Origin: Paenibacillus elgii NBRC 100335
GTDB lineage: Bacteria > Bacillota > Bacilli > Paenibacillales > NBRC-103111
Assembly (NCBI RefSeq): GCF_004000865.1
Contig: NZ_BIMB01000039.1
Coordinates: 1 to 64,000, forward strand
Reading direction: 5' to 3'
DNA length: 64,000 nucleotides
Positions 44,617-54,077 of the stretch are shown in pieces (the first letter of the stretch is position 1; every line of letters begins with the position of its first letter). Both the position numbers and the translations under genes were made by a program. Below the pieces are notes generated by a model. It saw only the letters and a list, made by a program, of their open reading frames with translations, ran no database searches and was not told where the DNA came from.

Positions 44617-44829
44617 ATGAACGAATGGATGCTGTATCTGCTTATTTTCGTTATCGTCCTGTTTGCGCTGATCGCTACCATTGTGGTGGGTGTATCGGCC
44701 AAAAATAAAGAAGGCAACCCCACCTACGACCAGAGGACGGGAAAAAATCTGCTGCGGCTGACATGGATTTATGCCGTCGTGCTATTCGGCGGTTATCTCG
44801 TTTTCGCAATATACATGTATTATATGTAA
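44617..44829 (+). CDS. Small two-helix membrane protein
   Basis: A 70-residue protein with helices at about 4-26 and 46-69 and a polar loop (KNKEGNPTYDQRTGKN). No family is recognised. AAAGGACGGAAG precedes the ATG. The MocR-type regulator gene starts 31 bases downstream on the same strand, so they may be co-transcribed. Confidence 0.65.
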   Translation: MNEWMLYLLIFVIVLFALIATIVVGVSAKNKEGNPTYDQRTGKNLLRLTWIYAVVLFGGYLVFAIYMYYM

Positions 44830-44860
44830 TTCAGACCGCTGCAGAAGAAAGGGACCGACT

Positions 44861-46297
44861 ATGTGGAAACCGGACCGCCTGGGCACCGTGCCCATGTATC
44901 GACAAATCGCCGATTATTTCGAGCGGCGCATCGTTCTGGGGGAGCTGCCGCCGGGTTCGATTTTGCCGCCGGAGCGCAAGCTGGCCGGACAGTGGCAGCT
45001 TAACCGCAGCACGGTTATTCAAGCCTATGAAGAGCTGCGCTCCCGGGGATTGATCGACCGCAGGAAAGGGAGCGGGACCCGGGTCAGCTTGCGAAAATGG
45101 GAGGAATCGCCCAAGCCGGCCGTCGATTGGCGGGCCTATACCGAGCAAAGCTCCCCGCCGGGCTCTCCCCTGCTTCGCAAAGTCCGGGAGGAAGCCCGGA
45201 AAGGTGCAGAGGTCGTCGATATGGCCGGCAGCGAGCTGTCGGAGGACCTGATCCCGATGGAGGCGTTCCGCCAGCTGATGCGGGAGCAGCCGCTCACGGA
45301 GCCGCTGGGGTATACGGACCCGCAAGGGTTGTACCCGCTTCGTGAAGCGCTGACCGTCTACTTGCGAGCCTACCGTCAGGTGGATGCGACCGCTTCGTCC
45401 ATCTTCGTCACGTCCGGCATTCAGCAGGCGCTGTATCTGATTGCGCGCTGTCTGCTGCGCCCGGGGGATGCGGTGGGCATCGAGGTTCCGTCGTATCATT
45501 ATTCGTCCCATGTCTTGCCGAGCGCTGGGCTGCGGACGGTCGCACTGCCTGCGGATGAGGCGGGAATACGGCCCGAAGAGCTGGCGGGGCTCATCCGCAA
45601 GGACAAGCTGCGCATGCTCATTTTGAATCCCGCGTTCCAAAATCCGACGGGCCGCACCCTTTGCCCGGAACGCCGAAAACGGCTGCTTGAAGTCGCAGCG
45701 GATTTAGGCGTCCCGATTGTCGAAGACGACCCGTACGGCTTAGCCGCATTTCGGGACGAGCCCCCGGTGCCGCTGAAAGCGATGGATACGAGAGGCGTCG
45801 TGCTGTATGTCGGCTCGCTGTCCAAAATCGCGGCGCCAGGTCTGAGAACCGGGTGGCTGGTCGGCCCCGAGGCCGTGATTCGTCAGCTGTCGGCAGCAAG
45901 ACAGCAGATGGATATGGGACCGAGCGTTCTGCCGGAATGGCTGTCTGCGCGATTTTTGGCTTCCGACTTTTTTCACAGGCACCTGCTTCGGGTCCGGCGC
46001 GCGCTGAAGCTGAAGAGCGAGCTGCTGATGAAAGAGCTGAATGCGCATTTGCAAGGGGAAATGACATTTGAGCGGCCGGACGGCGGACTTTACTTGTGGG
46101 GAAAGTTGGCAGGGGGAGTTTCCGCGGCGAGGCTGCTTGACGAGGGAATCAAACGCGGCGTGCTGTTCGTGCCGGGAAGCGTATTCGGGCCGGACAGCGG
46201 CCATGTGCGGTTAACGTTCGCGCGTCCTTCCAAGAAGGACATCGCTGTCGGAGCGGCGCGCTTTGCCGAGGCCTTCCGGGCGGCTTCCAAGCGGTGA
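44861..46297 (+). CDS. MocR/PdxR-type GntR regulator with aminotransferase domain
   Basis: A 478-residue fusion of a GntR winged-helix DNA-binding domain (about 10-75; PMYRQIADYFERRIVLGELP, LNRSTVIQAYEEL) and a fold-type I aminotransferase-like domain (about 110-470) with the PLP lysine K322 in VGSLSKIAAPGLRTG and NPAFQNPTG. MocR regulators sense PLP or amino-acid adducts and usually control a nearby gene of PLP, GABA or taurine metabolism; none is visible here, so its target is unknown. ATG 44861 follows AAAGGGA. A strong terminator follows. Confidence 0.92.
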   Translation: MWKPDRLGTVPMYRQIADYFERRIVLGELPPGSILPPERKLAGQWQLNRSTVIQAYEELRSRGLIDRRKGSGTRVSLRKWEESPKPAVDWRAYTEQSSPPGSPLLRKVREEARKGAEVVDMAGSELSEDLIPMEAFRQLMREQPLTEPLGYTDPQGLYPLREALTVYLRAYRQVDATASSIFVTSGIQQALYLIARCLLRPGDAVGIEVPSYHYSSHVLPSAGLRTVALPADEAGIRPEELAGLIRKDKLRMLILNPAFQNPTGRTLCPERRKRLLEVAADLGVPIVEDDPYGLAAFRDEPPVPLKAMDTRGVVLYVGSLSKIAAPGLRTGWLVGPEAVIRQLSAARQQMDMGPSVLPEWLSARFLASDFFHRHLLRVRRALKLKSELLMKELNAHLQGEMTFERPDGGLYLWGKLAGGVSAARLLDEGIKRGVLFVPGSVFGPDSGHVRLTFARPSKKDIAVGAARFAEAFRAASKR

Positions 46298-46304
46298 CGC
46301 ACTT

Positions 46305-46328
46305 ACAGGGCAAACGCCCTGTTTTTTT
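46305..46328 (+). terminator. Terminator after the MocR-type gene
   Basis: ACAGGGC-AAAC-GCCCTGT (46305-46322) followed by a seven-T run. Confidence 0.9.
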
Positions 46329-46329
46329 G

Positions 46330-47844
46330 TTAACCGGCTGCCTCGTCGGTACTGCCATAGCATACCGTCCGGTTGCGGCCTTCGGCCTTGGCTTGATACA
46401 GCGCCTTATCCGCCAGATCGATCAATTGCTCGGGGGGAGCAGATGCGTCGGGCACGAGAGAAGCAAGCCCCAGGCTAACTGTAACATGTTCGTTTGCGTC
46501 CGACGGTTTGAACGGCAAAGCGAGCCGTTCTACGGCCATCCGGATCGCCTCCGCCCATTCGTAAGCTTCCTCCGCCCCGACCTCCGTTAAAATACAGGCA
46601 AATTCCTCGCCCCCATACCGCGCGATGAAATGAGATTTTTGCAGCAGTACGGCGTTGGCCGTCAAGGCGATTGTGCGCAGCACCTCATCCCCACCCAAAT
46701 GCCCGTGCGAATCGTTATAGGCCTTAAAATGATCCACATCGAACATAATGACGGATAGCGGAGATCGGTTCGCCGCGCAGCCCGACCAGGCTTTGACCAA
46801 ATGCTCATCCAGCTTTCGGCGGTTGGCGATGCCCGTCAGACCGTCGAGGTCCGACAGCTTTTGCAGGAGGCTCAGCGCTTCCTGCAGCTGGCGTTCGGTC
46901 GTTTTGCGGCCCGTGATGTCTCTTAGCGTGACGAGCAGGGCGGCGTTACCTTTATATACCGTAGGCGACACGGACAGCTCCACGATGATTTCGGTGTCGT
47001 CCAGGCATACGAGCTTTTGCTCGATCAGCTCGGGCTGCGTTTTGCCCGAACGAATGTCCTGGCAGCGCGTCCAGGACGTATTGCGGTTGTCCGGATGAAA
47101 GAAGTCGTAGATCGGCTGGCCGAGCAGTTCTTTTCTTGCGGCCGCCCGCAGCAGCCGGACCCCTTTTTCGTTGATAAAGACAATCAGATCCTGGCTCAGC
47201 ACAAGGGTGGCGTCCGGCGAAGCCGTAATGAGCCGCTTGTAGCGCGCTTCGCTTTGCTGCAATTTCTTGGTCGATTCATGGGCCCGGACGATGGAAAGAA
47301 ACGTATATGTGGACAGCAGCCCGACGGTGGTGGATATGACCCAATGATAAGCGAGAACGCTTGCGACTTGGCCTTGCAGGCCGTTCAGGCCAAACTGCAT
47401 AGCTACGGCAACGGACACATAAATCATCGCGACGGTATTCAGCAGCAAAAACCGCCGCATGGATATGCCCTTGTTCCCTGCCAGTGCTCCGCAGGTGATG
47501 CCGATCAGCATAATGAGGATCGAGGGGAGGACGGAAGTATAGGAAGGACCGAACAAGCCGATTCGTCCGGACATGATGACTGCGGCGCTGAAGACGGCGG
47601 ATACCGGCCCGCCCTGCATTGCGGCGACTACGATTGGGATATGACGAAGGTCGACGATGACGGACTCATTCAAGCGCACGCTGTAAATCATAAGCAGAAT
47701 ACCTTGCAGGCCGAAGCAAACCCCTGCCGCCGCCCTCATTTTCCATGAAGAAGACGGCCTCAGCCGGTAGTCCTTGAACAGTTGGCCGATGATAAAAAAT
47801 GAGGTCACCAGCAGCGACGCATTCGTTATGAAATCTTTGAACAT
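46330..47844 (-). CDS. Membrane diguanylate cyclase, 5TM-PAS-GGDEF
   Basis: A 504-residue protein. An N-terminal 5TM-5TMR_LYT sensor (about 1-190; MFKDFITNASLLVTSFFIIGQLF) is followed by a PAS domain (about 200-315) and a GGDEF domain (about 330-500) with the active-site motif GGEEF (411-415) and MFDVDHFKAYND. It should make cyclic di-GMP from GTP. No RxxD inhibitory site is present five residues before the motif, and no EAL domain. ATG 47844 is chosen for the CGGAGGACGCG site; an open frame reaches 47901. The ligand of the 5TM sensor is unknown. Confidence 0.92.
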   Translation of the reverse strand: MFKDFITNASLLVTSFFIIGQLFKDYRLRPSSSWKMRAAAGVCFGLQGILLMIYSVRLNESVIVDLRHIPIVVAAMQGGPVSAVFSAAVIMSGRIGLFGPSYTSVLPSILIMLIGITCGALAGNKGISMRRFLLLNTVAMIYVSVAVAMQFGLNGLQGQVASVLAYHWVISTTVGLLSTYTFLSIVRAHESTKKLQQSEARYKRLITASPDATLVLSQDLIVFINEKGVRLLRAAARKELLGQPIYDFFHPDNRNTSWTRCQDIRSGKTQPELIEQKLVCLDDTEIIVELSVSPTVYKGNAALLVTLRDITGRKTTERQLQEALSLLQKLSDLDGLTGIANRRKLDEHLVKAWSGCAANRSPLSVIMFDVDHFKAYNDSHGHLGGDEVLRTIALTANAVLLQKSHFIARYGGEEFACILTEVGAEEAYEWAEAIRMAVERLALPFKPSDANEHVTVSLGLASLVPDASAPPEQLIDLADKALYQAKAEGRNRTVCYGSTDEAAG

Positions 47845-47958
47845 CGCGTCCTCCGAATCGGATCGTTTCGAACTAAGTAAAGTACCTTCAATATTCGTCA
47901 TAATCCGACAAATTTCCTCTTTATTCGTCGTTTCCAGTTTTTGATGTTAAGTGCGCGT

Positions 47959-48003
47959 TGGCAAGGGCTTGCCATGGTTTGTCGCCCCCGTTTCTGGTAC
48001 ACT
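47959..48003 (+). promoter_or_regulatory. Inverted repeat and extended -10 ahead of the U32 gene
   Basis: TGGCAAGGGCTTGCCA (47959-47974) is a 7-base inverted repeat with a GG centre. TGGTACACT (47995-48003) looks like an extended -10. No -35 is clear, so an activator or repressor at the repeat is possible. Confidence 0.35.
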
Positions 48004-48041
48004 AGTAGGAAAAGCGTTTTTTTCGGAGGAATGAATTCAAC

Positions 48042-50546
48042 ATGCGTGAACTTCGCAAATCAGATATCGAGCTGCTGGCGCCTGCGGGTGATTGGGATTG
48101 CTTGCGGGCCGCCGTGGCGAACGGGGCGGACGCGGTCTTTTTCGGAGTCGAAAAATTCAATGCGCGGGCCCGGGCCAACAATTTTCATACGGACGAGCTG
48201 CCGGATATTATGTCGTTCCTGCACCGCTATGGGGTGAAGGGCTTTTTGACGTTTAATATTTTAGTGTTTGAAGAAGAGCTGGAGGATGCGAAATCCTTGA
48301 TCGAGTCCTGTATCGATGCTGGCGTCGACGCGGTGATCGTGCAGGACCTGGGTCTGGTGAAAATGATCCGCGAGCTTTCGCCGGATTTCCCGATTCACGG
48401 TTCGACACAGATGACGATTACGTCGCCCGAAGCCGTCGAGTTCACGAAGCCGTTCGATATGGAGCGGGTCGTGCTCGGACGGGAGAACAATCTGAAGCAA
48501 ATCAAGCAAATCGGCGATCAGGCGAAGCTGCCGATGGAGGTGTTCGTGCACGGGGCGCTGTGCGTTTCGTATTCCGGACAGTGTCTGACCTCGGAGATGT
48601 GGGGAGGACGCTCGGCGAACCGTGGCGAGTGCGCGCAGGCGTGCCGGCTGCCGTACGATCTGATGGTTGACGGGGAGCAGAAGCCGATGGGCGATGTAGC
48701 CTACCTGCTGTCGCCCAAAGATTTGGCGGCGCTGGAGCTTGTTCCGGAGCTGATCGAAGCGGGCGTCACCTCCTTCAAGATCGAAGGCCGGCTGAAGAGT
48801 CCGGAATACGTGGCGAATGTCGTGGCGAAGTACCGGCGCGCGATCGACCGTTATTTTGACGGCGACAATCCGCAGCCGACGAAGGAAGAGCTGCGGGAGC
48901 TGGAGCAGAGCTTTTCGCGCGGGTTCACGCACGGATTTTTGAAGGGCACGAACAACAAGCAGCTTGTGGAAGGCACGTATCCCAAGAGCCGCGGCGTGTA
49001 CGTGGGGCGCGTGAAGCAGGTGCTGCGCGACGGCGTGCTGTGCGAGCTTGAGGCGCCGCTGAAGCGCGGCGACGGCATTTGCTTCGACGCGGGCGACCCG
49101 ACGAAGAAGGAAGAAGGGGGCCGCGTCTATGATCTGCGCCGCAAAGGCGTGAAGCTGGAAGGCGAAGCGCCGGGCGGGCTGATCGAGATCGTGCCCGGGC
49201 GCAGCGACGTCGATCTGAGCCGGGTGCATGTCGGCGACCGGATCTGGAAGACGAACGATCCGCATCTGGACAAGCGGCTGCGCCAGACGTTCGAGACGGA
49301 CAAGCCGTACCGCGTCTTTCCGGTAAAGGTTAAGGTGACGGGAGCGGCCGGTCAACCGCTGAAGAGCGTCTGGACCGACGTGACGGCCGGGCATACCGTG
49401 ACGGTCGAATCGGAGCTGCCGCTGGTGCCCGCGGAGAAGCGGCCGATGGATGCGGCGCTGTTCGAGGAGCAGTTCGGGCGGCTCGGCGGAACGGTTTTTG
49501 CGCTGGAAGCCGTCGACGTGCATTTGAGCGGCGACTTGATCGTGCCGATGCGTGAGCTGAATCAGATGCGCCGTGAGGCGGCGGAGCTGCTAGTTGCGGA
49601 GCGGGAACGCCCGCGCGCTTACATCAAGCGGCGCGCGGACGTCTACGGTGACGCGCCTGCGGCCCCCGTGGCCGCTTCGAACGCACGGCCGTCGCTGACC
49701 GCGCTGTGCCGGAGCCTCGAGCAGGTACAGGAGGCCTGTAAGCTGAACGTCGACCTCGTCTATGCCGATTTCGAGTTCATCAAGCAGTTTCCGGCCGCCG
49801 TGGAAGCTGCCCGCGCCGCAGGGAAGCGCATCGCGCTGGCGACGCCGCGCATTCACATGCCCGGCGAAACCGGTTATTTCAAAAACATCTTGAACCTCGG
49901 CCCCGATGCCGTGCTTGTGCGCAATACGGGCGCCGTTTACTGGTTCATGCGGTACTTCGCGGAGCATCCGGCAGAAGCGCGCCCCGAGCTGATCGGCGAT
50001 TTCTCGCTGAATATCGCCAACCACAAGGCGGCGGCTTTGTTCGTGGAAGCGGGACTTCAGCGCGTGACGCCGTCCTACGACCTGAACATTCAGCAAATGA
50101 TCGATCTGCTGCGCCGGACCGATACGTCGAAGCTGGAGATCGTTATTCATCAGCATCTGCCGATGTTCCACACCGAGCACTGCGTCTACTGCACATTCAT
50201 GAGTCCGGGTACGAACTACACGAACTGCGGCCGACCGTGCGAGGAGCAGCGGGCATCGCTGCGCGACCGCGTTGGCTTCTCGCACCCGGTGCGGGTCGAC
50301 GAAGGCTGCCGCAACACGGTGTACAACGCCATCGATCAATCGGGCGCGGAGTATCTCGCCAACTTTATGGAGCTTGGCGTATCCTCCTACCGCGTGGAGT
50401 TCCTGGAGGAGACGGCGGAGAAGGTGCGCGAGGTGCTTGGCCTCTATGACCGCGCCTTGCGCGGGGAGATCGGCGGCACGCAGGTATGGAAGACACTGAA
50501 AGCGACCAATCAGCTTGGCGTGACCCGCGGGCAGCTCGTGAAGTAA
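48042..50546 (+). CDS. rlhA: U32 'peptidase' family protein, RlhA-like RNA hydroxylase
   Basis: An 834-residue U32 protein with an N-terminal barrel (LLAPAGDWDCLRAAVANGADAVFFG), the U32 signature (EVFVHGALCVSYSGQC), Fe-S-type cysteines (CLTSEMWGG, GECAQACRLPY), and a long C-terminal DUF3656 part. E. coli RlhA (YdcP), with the same domain pair, hydroxylates C2501 of 23S rRNA; TrhP acts on tRNA. Despite the family name, peptidase activity is doubtful. A further cysteine cluster (HTEHCVYCTFMSPG and TNCGRPC) near residue 710 supports Fe-S chemistry. GGAGG lies 12 bases before the ATG. Confidence 0.85.
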   Translation: MRELRKSDIELLAPAGDWDCLRAAVANGADAVFFGVEKFNARARANNFHTDELPDIMSFLHRYGVKGFLTFNILVFEEELEDAKSLIESCIDAGVDAVIVQDLGLVKMIRELSPDFPIHGSTQMTITSPEAVEFTKPFDMERVVLGRENNLKQIKQIGDQAKLPMEVFVHGALCVSYSGQCLTSEMWGGRSANRGECAQACRLPYDLMVDGEQKPMGDVAYLLSPKDLAALELVPELIEAGVTSFKIEGRLKSPEYVANVVAKYRRAIDRYFDGDNPQPTKEELRELEQSFSRGFTHGFLKGTNNKQLVEGTYPKSRGVYVGRVKQVLRDGVLCELEAPLKRGDGICFDAGDPTKKEEGGRVYDLRRKGVKLEGEAPGGLIEIVPGRSDVDLSRVHVGDRIWKTNDPHLDKRLRQTFETDKPYRVFPVKVKVTGAAGQPLKSVWTDVTAGHTVTVESELPLVPAEKRPMDAALFEEQFGRLGGTVFALEAVDVHLSGDLIVPMRELNQMRREAAELLVAERERPRAYIKRRADVYGDAPAAPVAASNARPSLTALCRSLEQVQEACKLNVDLVYADFEFIKQFPAAVEAARAAGKRIALATPRIHMPGETGYFKNILNLGPDAVLVRNTGAVYWFMRYFAEHPAEARPELIGDFSLNIANHKAAALFVEAGLQRVTPSYDLNIQQMIDLLRRTDTSKLEIVIHQHLPMFHTEHCVYCTFMSPGTNYTNCGRPCEEQRASLRDRVGFSHPVRVDEGCRNTVYNAIDQSGAEYLANFMELGVSSYRVEFLEETAEKVREVLGLYDRALRGEIGGTQVWKTLKATNQLGVTRGQLVK

Positions 50547-50585
50547 GCTTTTCTTTATGGATTGGACATAGCATCATTGCAAAAT

Positions 50586-50641
50586 AAGCCTCGCCGTAAT
50601 CTCGGAAGTCCAAACATTCCGGGATCGCAGCGGGGCTTTTC
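50586..50641 (+). terminator. Terminator after the U32 gene
   Basis: AAGCCTCGC (50586-50594) pairs with GCGGGGCTT (50630-50638) with a second stem inside (CGGAA/TTCCG), then TTTT. Confidence 0.8.
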
Positions 50642-50832
50642 GTTTAAGTGTAGGAGCGAGAAAAGTTAGTTCACAATTTAGACACAAATTTTTAATCCAA
50701 TTTTCAGCTTCGATTAAGCTCTCATTATTGTTTCGTTTGTATATTGTTGTTGGTCTGTTGGTAGGTTAAGCGGCACGCAAGATGGAAATGGATGATAGTA
50801 AGGAAACCATTTGTCAGATGGGAGGGTATGAC

Positions 50833-51918
50833 GTGCTTGAGGTGAAACAAGTCAGTAAATTATACGAGAACCAAAGAGGGGTCCGGCACATCGATTTCTC
50901 GATGAGCCGCGGAGAAATCGTCGGTTTCCTCGGGCCGAACGGCGCCGGGAAAACGACGACGATGCGGATGATCACGGGCTACTTGAATCCGACGCACGGC
51001 ACGATCACGATTGACGGCTTGTCCATGGCGGACCACCCGAAGAAGGCGCGGCAGAAGATCGGGTATTTGCCCGAGACACCGCCGCTATACCCCGAAATGA
51101 GCGTTAGGGCGTACTTGCAGTTTATTGCGGATCTGCGCGGCATTCCGGTGAGGGAGCAGAAGCAGCGCATCGGCGGGGTGATTGAGCGGCTTGGTCTGGA
51201 AGGGCGCGAGCGGCAAATTATCCGCAGCCTGTCCAAGGGCTACAAGCAGCGGATCGGCCTTGCCCAGGCGATCCTGCATAACCCGGATCTGCTCGTGCTC
51301 GACGAGCCGACCTCCGGCCTCGACCCGAAGCAGATTATCGAGATTCGCCAGCTCATTCGTGAGCTGGGCGAGAATCATACCGTGCTGCTGAGCACGCACA
51401 TTTTGCCGGAGATCAACACGCTGTGCAACCGGGTGTTGATCATTAACCAGGGCAGCATCGTGCTGGACGGCCAGCCCGATCAGCTGGCGAACACGATGGG
51501 CGAGACGTTCGAGGTCTCGCTTGAAGTGAAAGGCCCGCGTGAAGCGGTGCTGGCGGAGCTTCGCGGCACGCCCGGGGTCGGCAGCGTGCGGGAGCTTGCG
51601 GGCGAACCGACGGCAGCATCCGCTCTTGCGGCCGAGCCGACCGCGTCGGCCGATGCCGAAGCTGCGGAGCCGGCTGTAGCCGTCTCTGCCGAAGGCGAAA
51701 CCGTGAAAGTCGTTGTCGCCTCGACGGATAAGACGGACATTCGTGAAACGTTGTTTTACCGGATGGCCGATAAGCGCTATCCGATTGTGTCGATGAAGAA
51801 GGAAAGCCTCAGCCTGGAGGACATCTTCCTGAAGCTGACGACGAACGAGGCGCTGGATTCGGCGGCCGCGGACGCCAGCCCGACACCGGAAGAAGAGGAG
51901 GCGGTTCCTCATGCGTAG
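50833..51918 (+). CDS. ABC exporter ATPase, GldA/CcmA-like
   Basis: A 361-residue ABC-2-type ATPase. Walker A GPNGAGKT, signature SLSKGYKQRIGLAQA, Walker B LLVLDEPTSGLD. The C-terminal part carries an Ala/Glu/Pro-rich low-complexity insert (about 255-290; bases near 51592-51707) inside the usual regulatory domain, unusual for the family. GTG 50833 is chosen because GGAGGG lies six bases ahead; an upstream ATG frame to 50782 is weaker. It overlaps the permease gene by 8 bases. Substrate unknown. Confidence 0.88.
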   Translation: MLEVKQVSKLYENQRGVRHIDFSMSRGEIVGFLGPNGAGKTTTMRMITGYLNPTHGTITIDGLSMADHPKKARQKIGYLPETPPLYPEMSVRAYLQFIADLRGIPVREQKQRIGGVIERLGLEGRERQIIRSLSKGYKQRIGLAQAILHNPDLLVLDEPTSGLDPKQIIEIRQLIRELGENHTVLLSTHILPEINTLCNRVLIINQGSIVLDGQPDQLANTMGETFEVSLEVKGPREAVLAELRGTPGVGSVRELAGEPTAASALAAEPTASADAEAAEPAVAVSAEGETVKVVVASTDKTDIRETLFYRMADKRYPIVSMKKESLSLEDIFLKLTTNEALDSAAADASPTPEEEEAVPHA

Positions 51919-52624
51919 AACGCTGGCTTTAGCCAAGAAAGAGCTGCAAATGTATTTTTACTCACCGATCGCTTATGCGGCGTTTGCGTTCTTTTTCGTC
52001 ATTGCCGGGTACTTCTTCAGCGCGAATTTCCTGTACCCGCCCTATGTTGTCGACGTGCGGCCGATTTTTGGCACGATTACGTTCATTTTCCTGTTCATCG
52101 TTCCGCTGCTGACCATGCGGCTCGTCTCTGACGAGCTGCGGATGGGTACGGACGAACTGCTGTTGACGTCGCCTGCAAGCATCTCGGAGATCGTGATCGG
52201 CAAATATTTGGCGGCGCTCGTCGTCCAACTGCTGCTGGTCGTAGGAAGCTTGATCTATCCGCTGATTTTGAGTGCTTACGGCACCTTGGATCATCCCGTG
52301 CTGTGGATGTCTTACCTCGCGATGTTCCTGCTTGGAGCGGCGATGATGGCTGTCGGCCTGTTTGCTTCTTCGCTATCCGCACACCAGATGGTTTCGGGGA
52401 TCGCGGGCTTTGCGCTGCTGCTCTTGTTCTGGACGATCGAATGGCTGGGCGACACCATCGGCGGCAAAGTCAAGGACTACCTCGGCACCTTCTCGATTGT
52501 CGGCCGGGCCGCGAATTTTCAGAAAGGCGTGCTTGATTTCGCCGACGTCCTTTTCTATGTGACGTTCATTGCGGTGTTCGTCGTGCTCAGCATTCAAGTG
52601 CTCGAAAGAAAACGGTGGAGATAA
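51911..52624 (+). CDS. ABC-2 permease, GldF-like
   Basis: A 237-residue membrane protein with six predicted helices (first near 18-40, last near 210-230), of the ABC-2 permease type used with GldA-like ATPases. The start overlaps the ATPase gene. The next two genes are the auxiliary proteins that define the GldAFG-like set. Confidence 0.88.
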   Translation: MRRTLALAKKELQMYFYSPIAYAAFAFFFVIAGYFFSANFLYPPYVVDVRPIFGTITFIFLFIVPLLTMRLVSDELRMGTDELLLTSPASISEIVIGKYLAALVVQLLLVVGSLIYPLILSAYGTLDHPVLWMSYLAMFLLGAAMMAVGLFASSLSAHQMVSGIAGFALLLLFWTIEWLGDTIGGKVKDYLGTFSIVGRAANFQKGVLDFADVLFYVTFIAVFVVLSIQVLERKRWR

Positions 52625-52685
52625 GCGCAAGCTCGAGATTCCGCGTACCTGCGGAAGAAGTCCAAGCAGAAGGGGGAAAGGCAAA

Positions 52686-54077
52686 GTGAACAAGTGGATT
52701 CGCGGCACGAACGCGACCGTGCTGTCACTGGCGGTCATCGGCATTTTCATCGTGCTGACCATTTTTCTGAGTTCGGTCAAGGGCCTGCAGGTCGACCTTA
52801 CGCAAAATAAAAAATTTACGCTGTCCGATCAGACGACCCAGACACTTCAGGCGCTGGATAAAGACGTGCACATCATATCGCTGACAAGCGATCAAACCGA
52901 TCCGTACATCAAGCGCCAGGTCATCGATCTGGTACAGGAGTACAAGAAACGAAACGGAAAAATTACGTTTGACGAATACGATATCATCAAACAGCCGGCC
53001 ATCGCCAAGCAGTACGAGACCGATCCTTCGGGAACGCTCGTAGTCGAGAGCGGCACGCAGAAGAAAACGATCTATTATTACGACATGTTCCTGCCCGGCC
53101 AACAGCAGGGTCAATACAAGTTCAGCGGCGAGGAGAAGCTGACGCAGGCGCTGGTCAATCTGAACAGCAAGGAGAAGAGCAAGGTTTACTTCCTCTCCGG
53201 GCATAACGAAATTCCGCTTAGCTCAATGAACATGTGGAAGAGCGGCCTCGAAGGCGAGAACTACGAGGTGAAGGATCTCAACCTGCTGCGCGAGGGCAAA
53301 ATCCCGGATGACGCCAGCATGCTGTTCATCATCGGACCGGAGAGCGATGTCAGCGACAAGGAAGCCGAGCTGATCAAGACGTATTTGAACGGCAAGGGCA
53401 AGCTGTATCTGGCGCTGGGCTTCAATAAAGATATGGCAACCAACTGGAAAAATATCGATGCGATCATGGCGACATACGGTATTAAAGACCAGCACGCCGT
53501 GGCGATCGAGCCGAAGCAGAGCATGCTGTACGATCCGCTCACGATCATTCCGGAATACGGTAACCATAACATTACGAGCAAGCTGCAGCAGTACAACCTG
53601 CTGACGATGATGACTCTGGCCGTCTCGCTGAATGCGGATCAGCCTGTAGCGGACTTCCCGGTAACGTCGATTCTTAAGACGACCGAACAAGCCTACGGCG
53701 AAACCGATCTGAAGACACTCGCCAACAGCAGTCGCAGCGTCAAGGACGCGAATGACGTGAAGGGGCCGCTCAACCTTGGCTACGTTGTCGAAGATAAAGA
53801 CAAGAAGCCGAAGGCCGTCGTGCTCGGCGGATCGACGTTGTTCGACGATCGCGTCATCGCGCAGCAGGGCAACCGTGACTTTGCACTGAATACGGTCGGT
53901 TGGCTGCAGGAGCAGCAAAATCAAGTGACGATTCGTCCGCGTGAAGGCGACGCCATCCAGACGGCGATGCTGACCGCAGGGCAGGGGAATATGATTTTCT
54001 ACGGCACGGTGCTGGTCTTCCCATTCCTCTTCCTGATCGCGGGCGGCGTGGTTTGGTGGAGGAGGAGAAAAGGATGA
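52686..54077 (+). CDS. GldG-like auxiliary protein (ABC_transp_aux)
   Basis: A 463-residue protein with an N-terminal helix (about 10-30), a large extracytoplasmic region and a C-terminal helix (about 437-458) followed by a basic tail. The start (LQVDLTQNKKFTLSDQTTQTLQAL) and the KVYFLSGHNE block match the GldG/ABC_transp_aux family. In Flavobacterium GldFG support gliding; in Firmicutes the role is not known. GTG 52686 follows GGGGGAAAGG. The stop overlaps the next start (ATGA). Confidence 0.85.
   Translation: MNKWIRGTNATVLSLAVIGIFIVLTIFLSSVKGLQVDLTQNKKFTLSDQTTQTLQALDKDVHIISLTSDQTDPYIKRQVIDLVQEYKKRNGKITFDEYDIIKQPAIAKQYETDPSGTLVVESGTQKKTIYYYDMFLPGQQQGQYKFSGEEKLTQALVNLNSKEKSKVYFLSGHNEIPLSSMNMWKSGLEGENYEVKDLNLLREGKIPDDASMLFIIGPESDVSDKEAELIKTYLNGKGKLYLALGFNKDMATNWKNIDAIMATYGIKDQHAVAIEPKQSMLYDPLTIIPEYGNHNITSKLQQYNLLTMMTLAVSLNADQPVADFPVTSILKTTEQAYGETDLKTLANSSRSVKDANDVKGPLNLGYVVEDKDKKPKAVVLGGSTLFDDRVIAQQGNRDFALNTVGWLQEQQNQVTIRPREGDAIQTAMLTAGQGNMIFYGTVLVFPFLFLIAGGVVWWRRRKG

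Noticed and set aside
48042-50546. Annotation of the U32 gene as a secreted collagenase-like peptidase
   Set aside because: There is no signal peptide, and the DUF3656 part plus Fe-S-type cysteines point to RNA hydroxylation.
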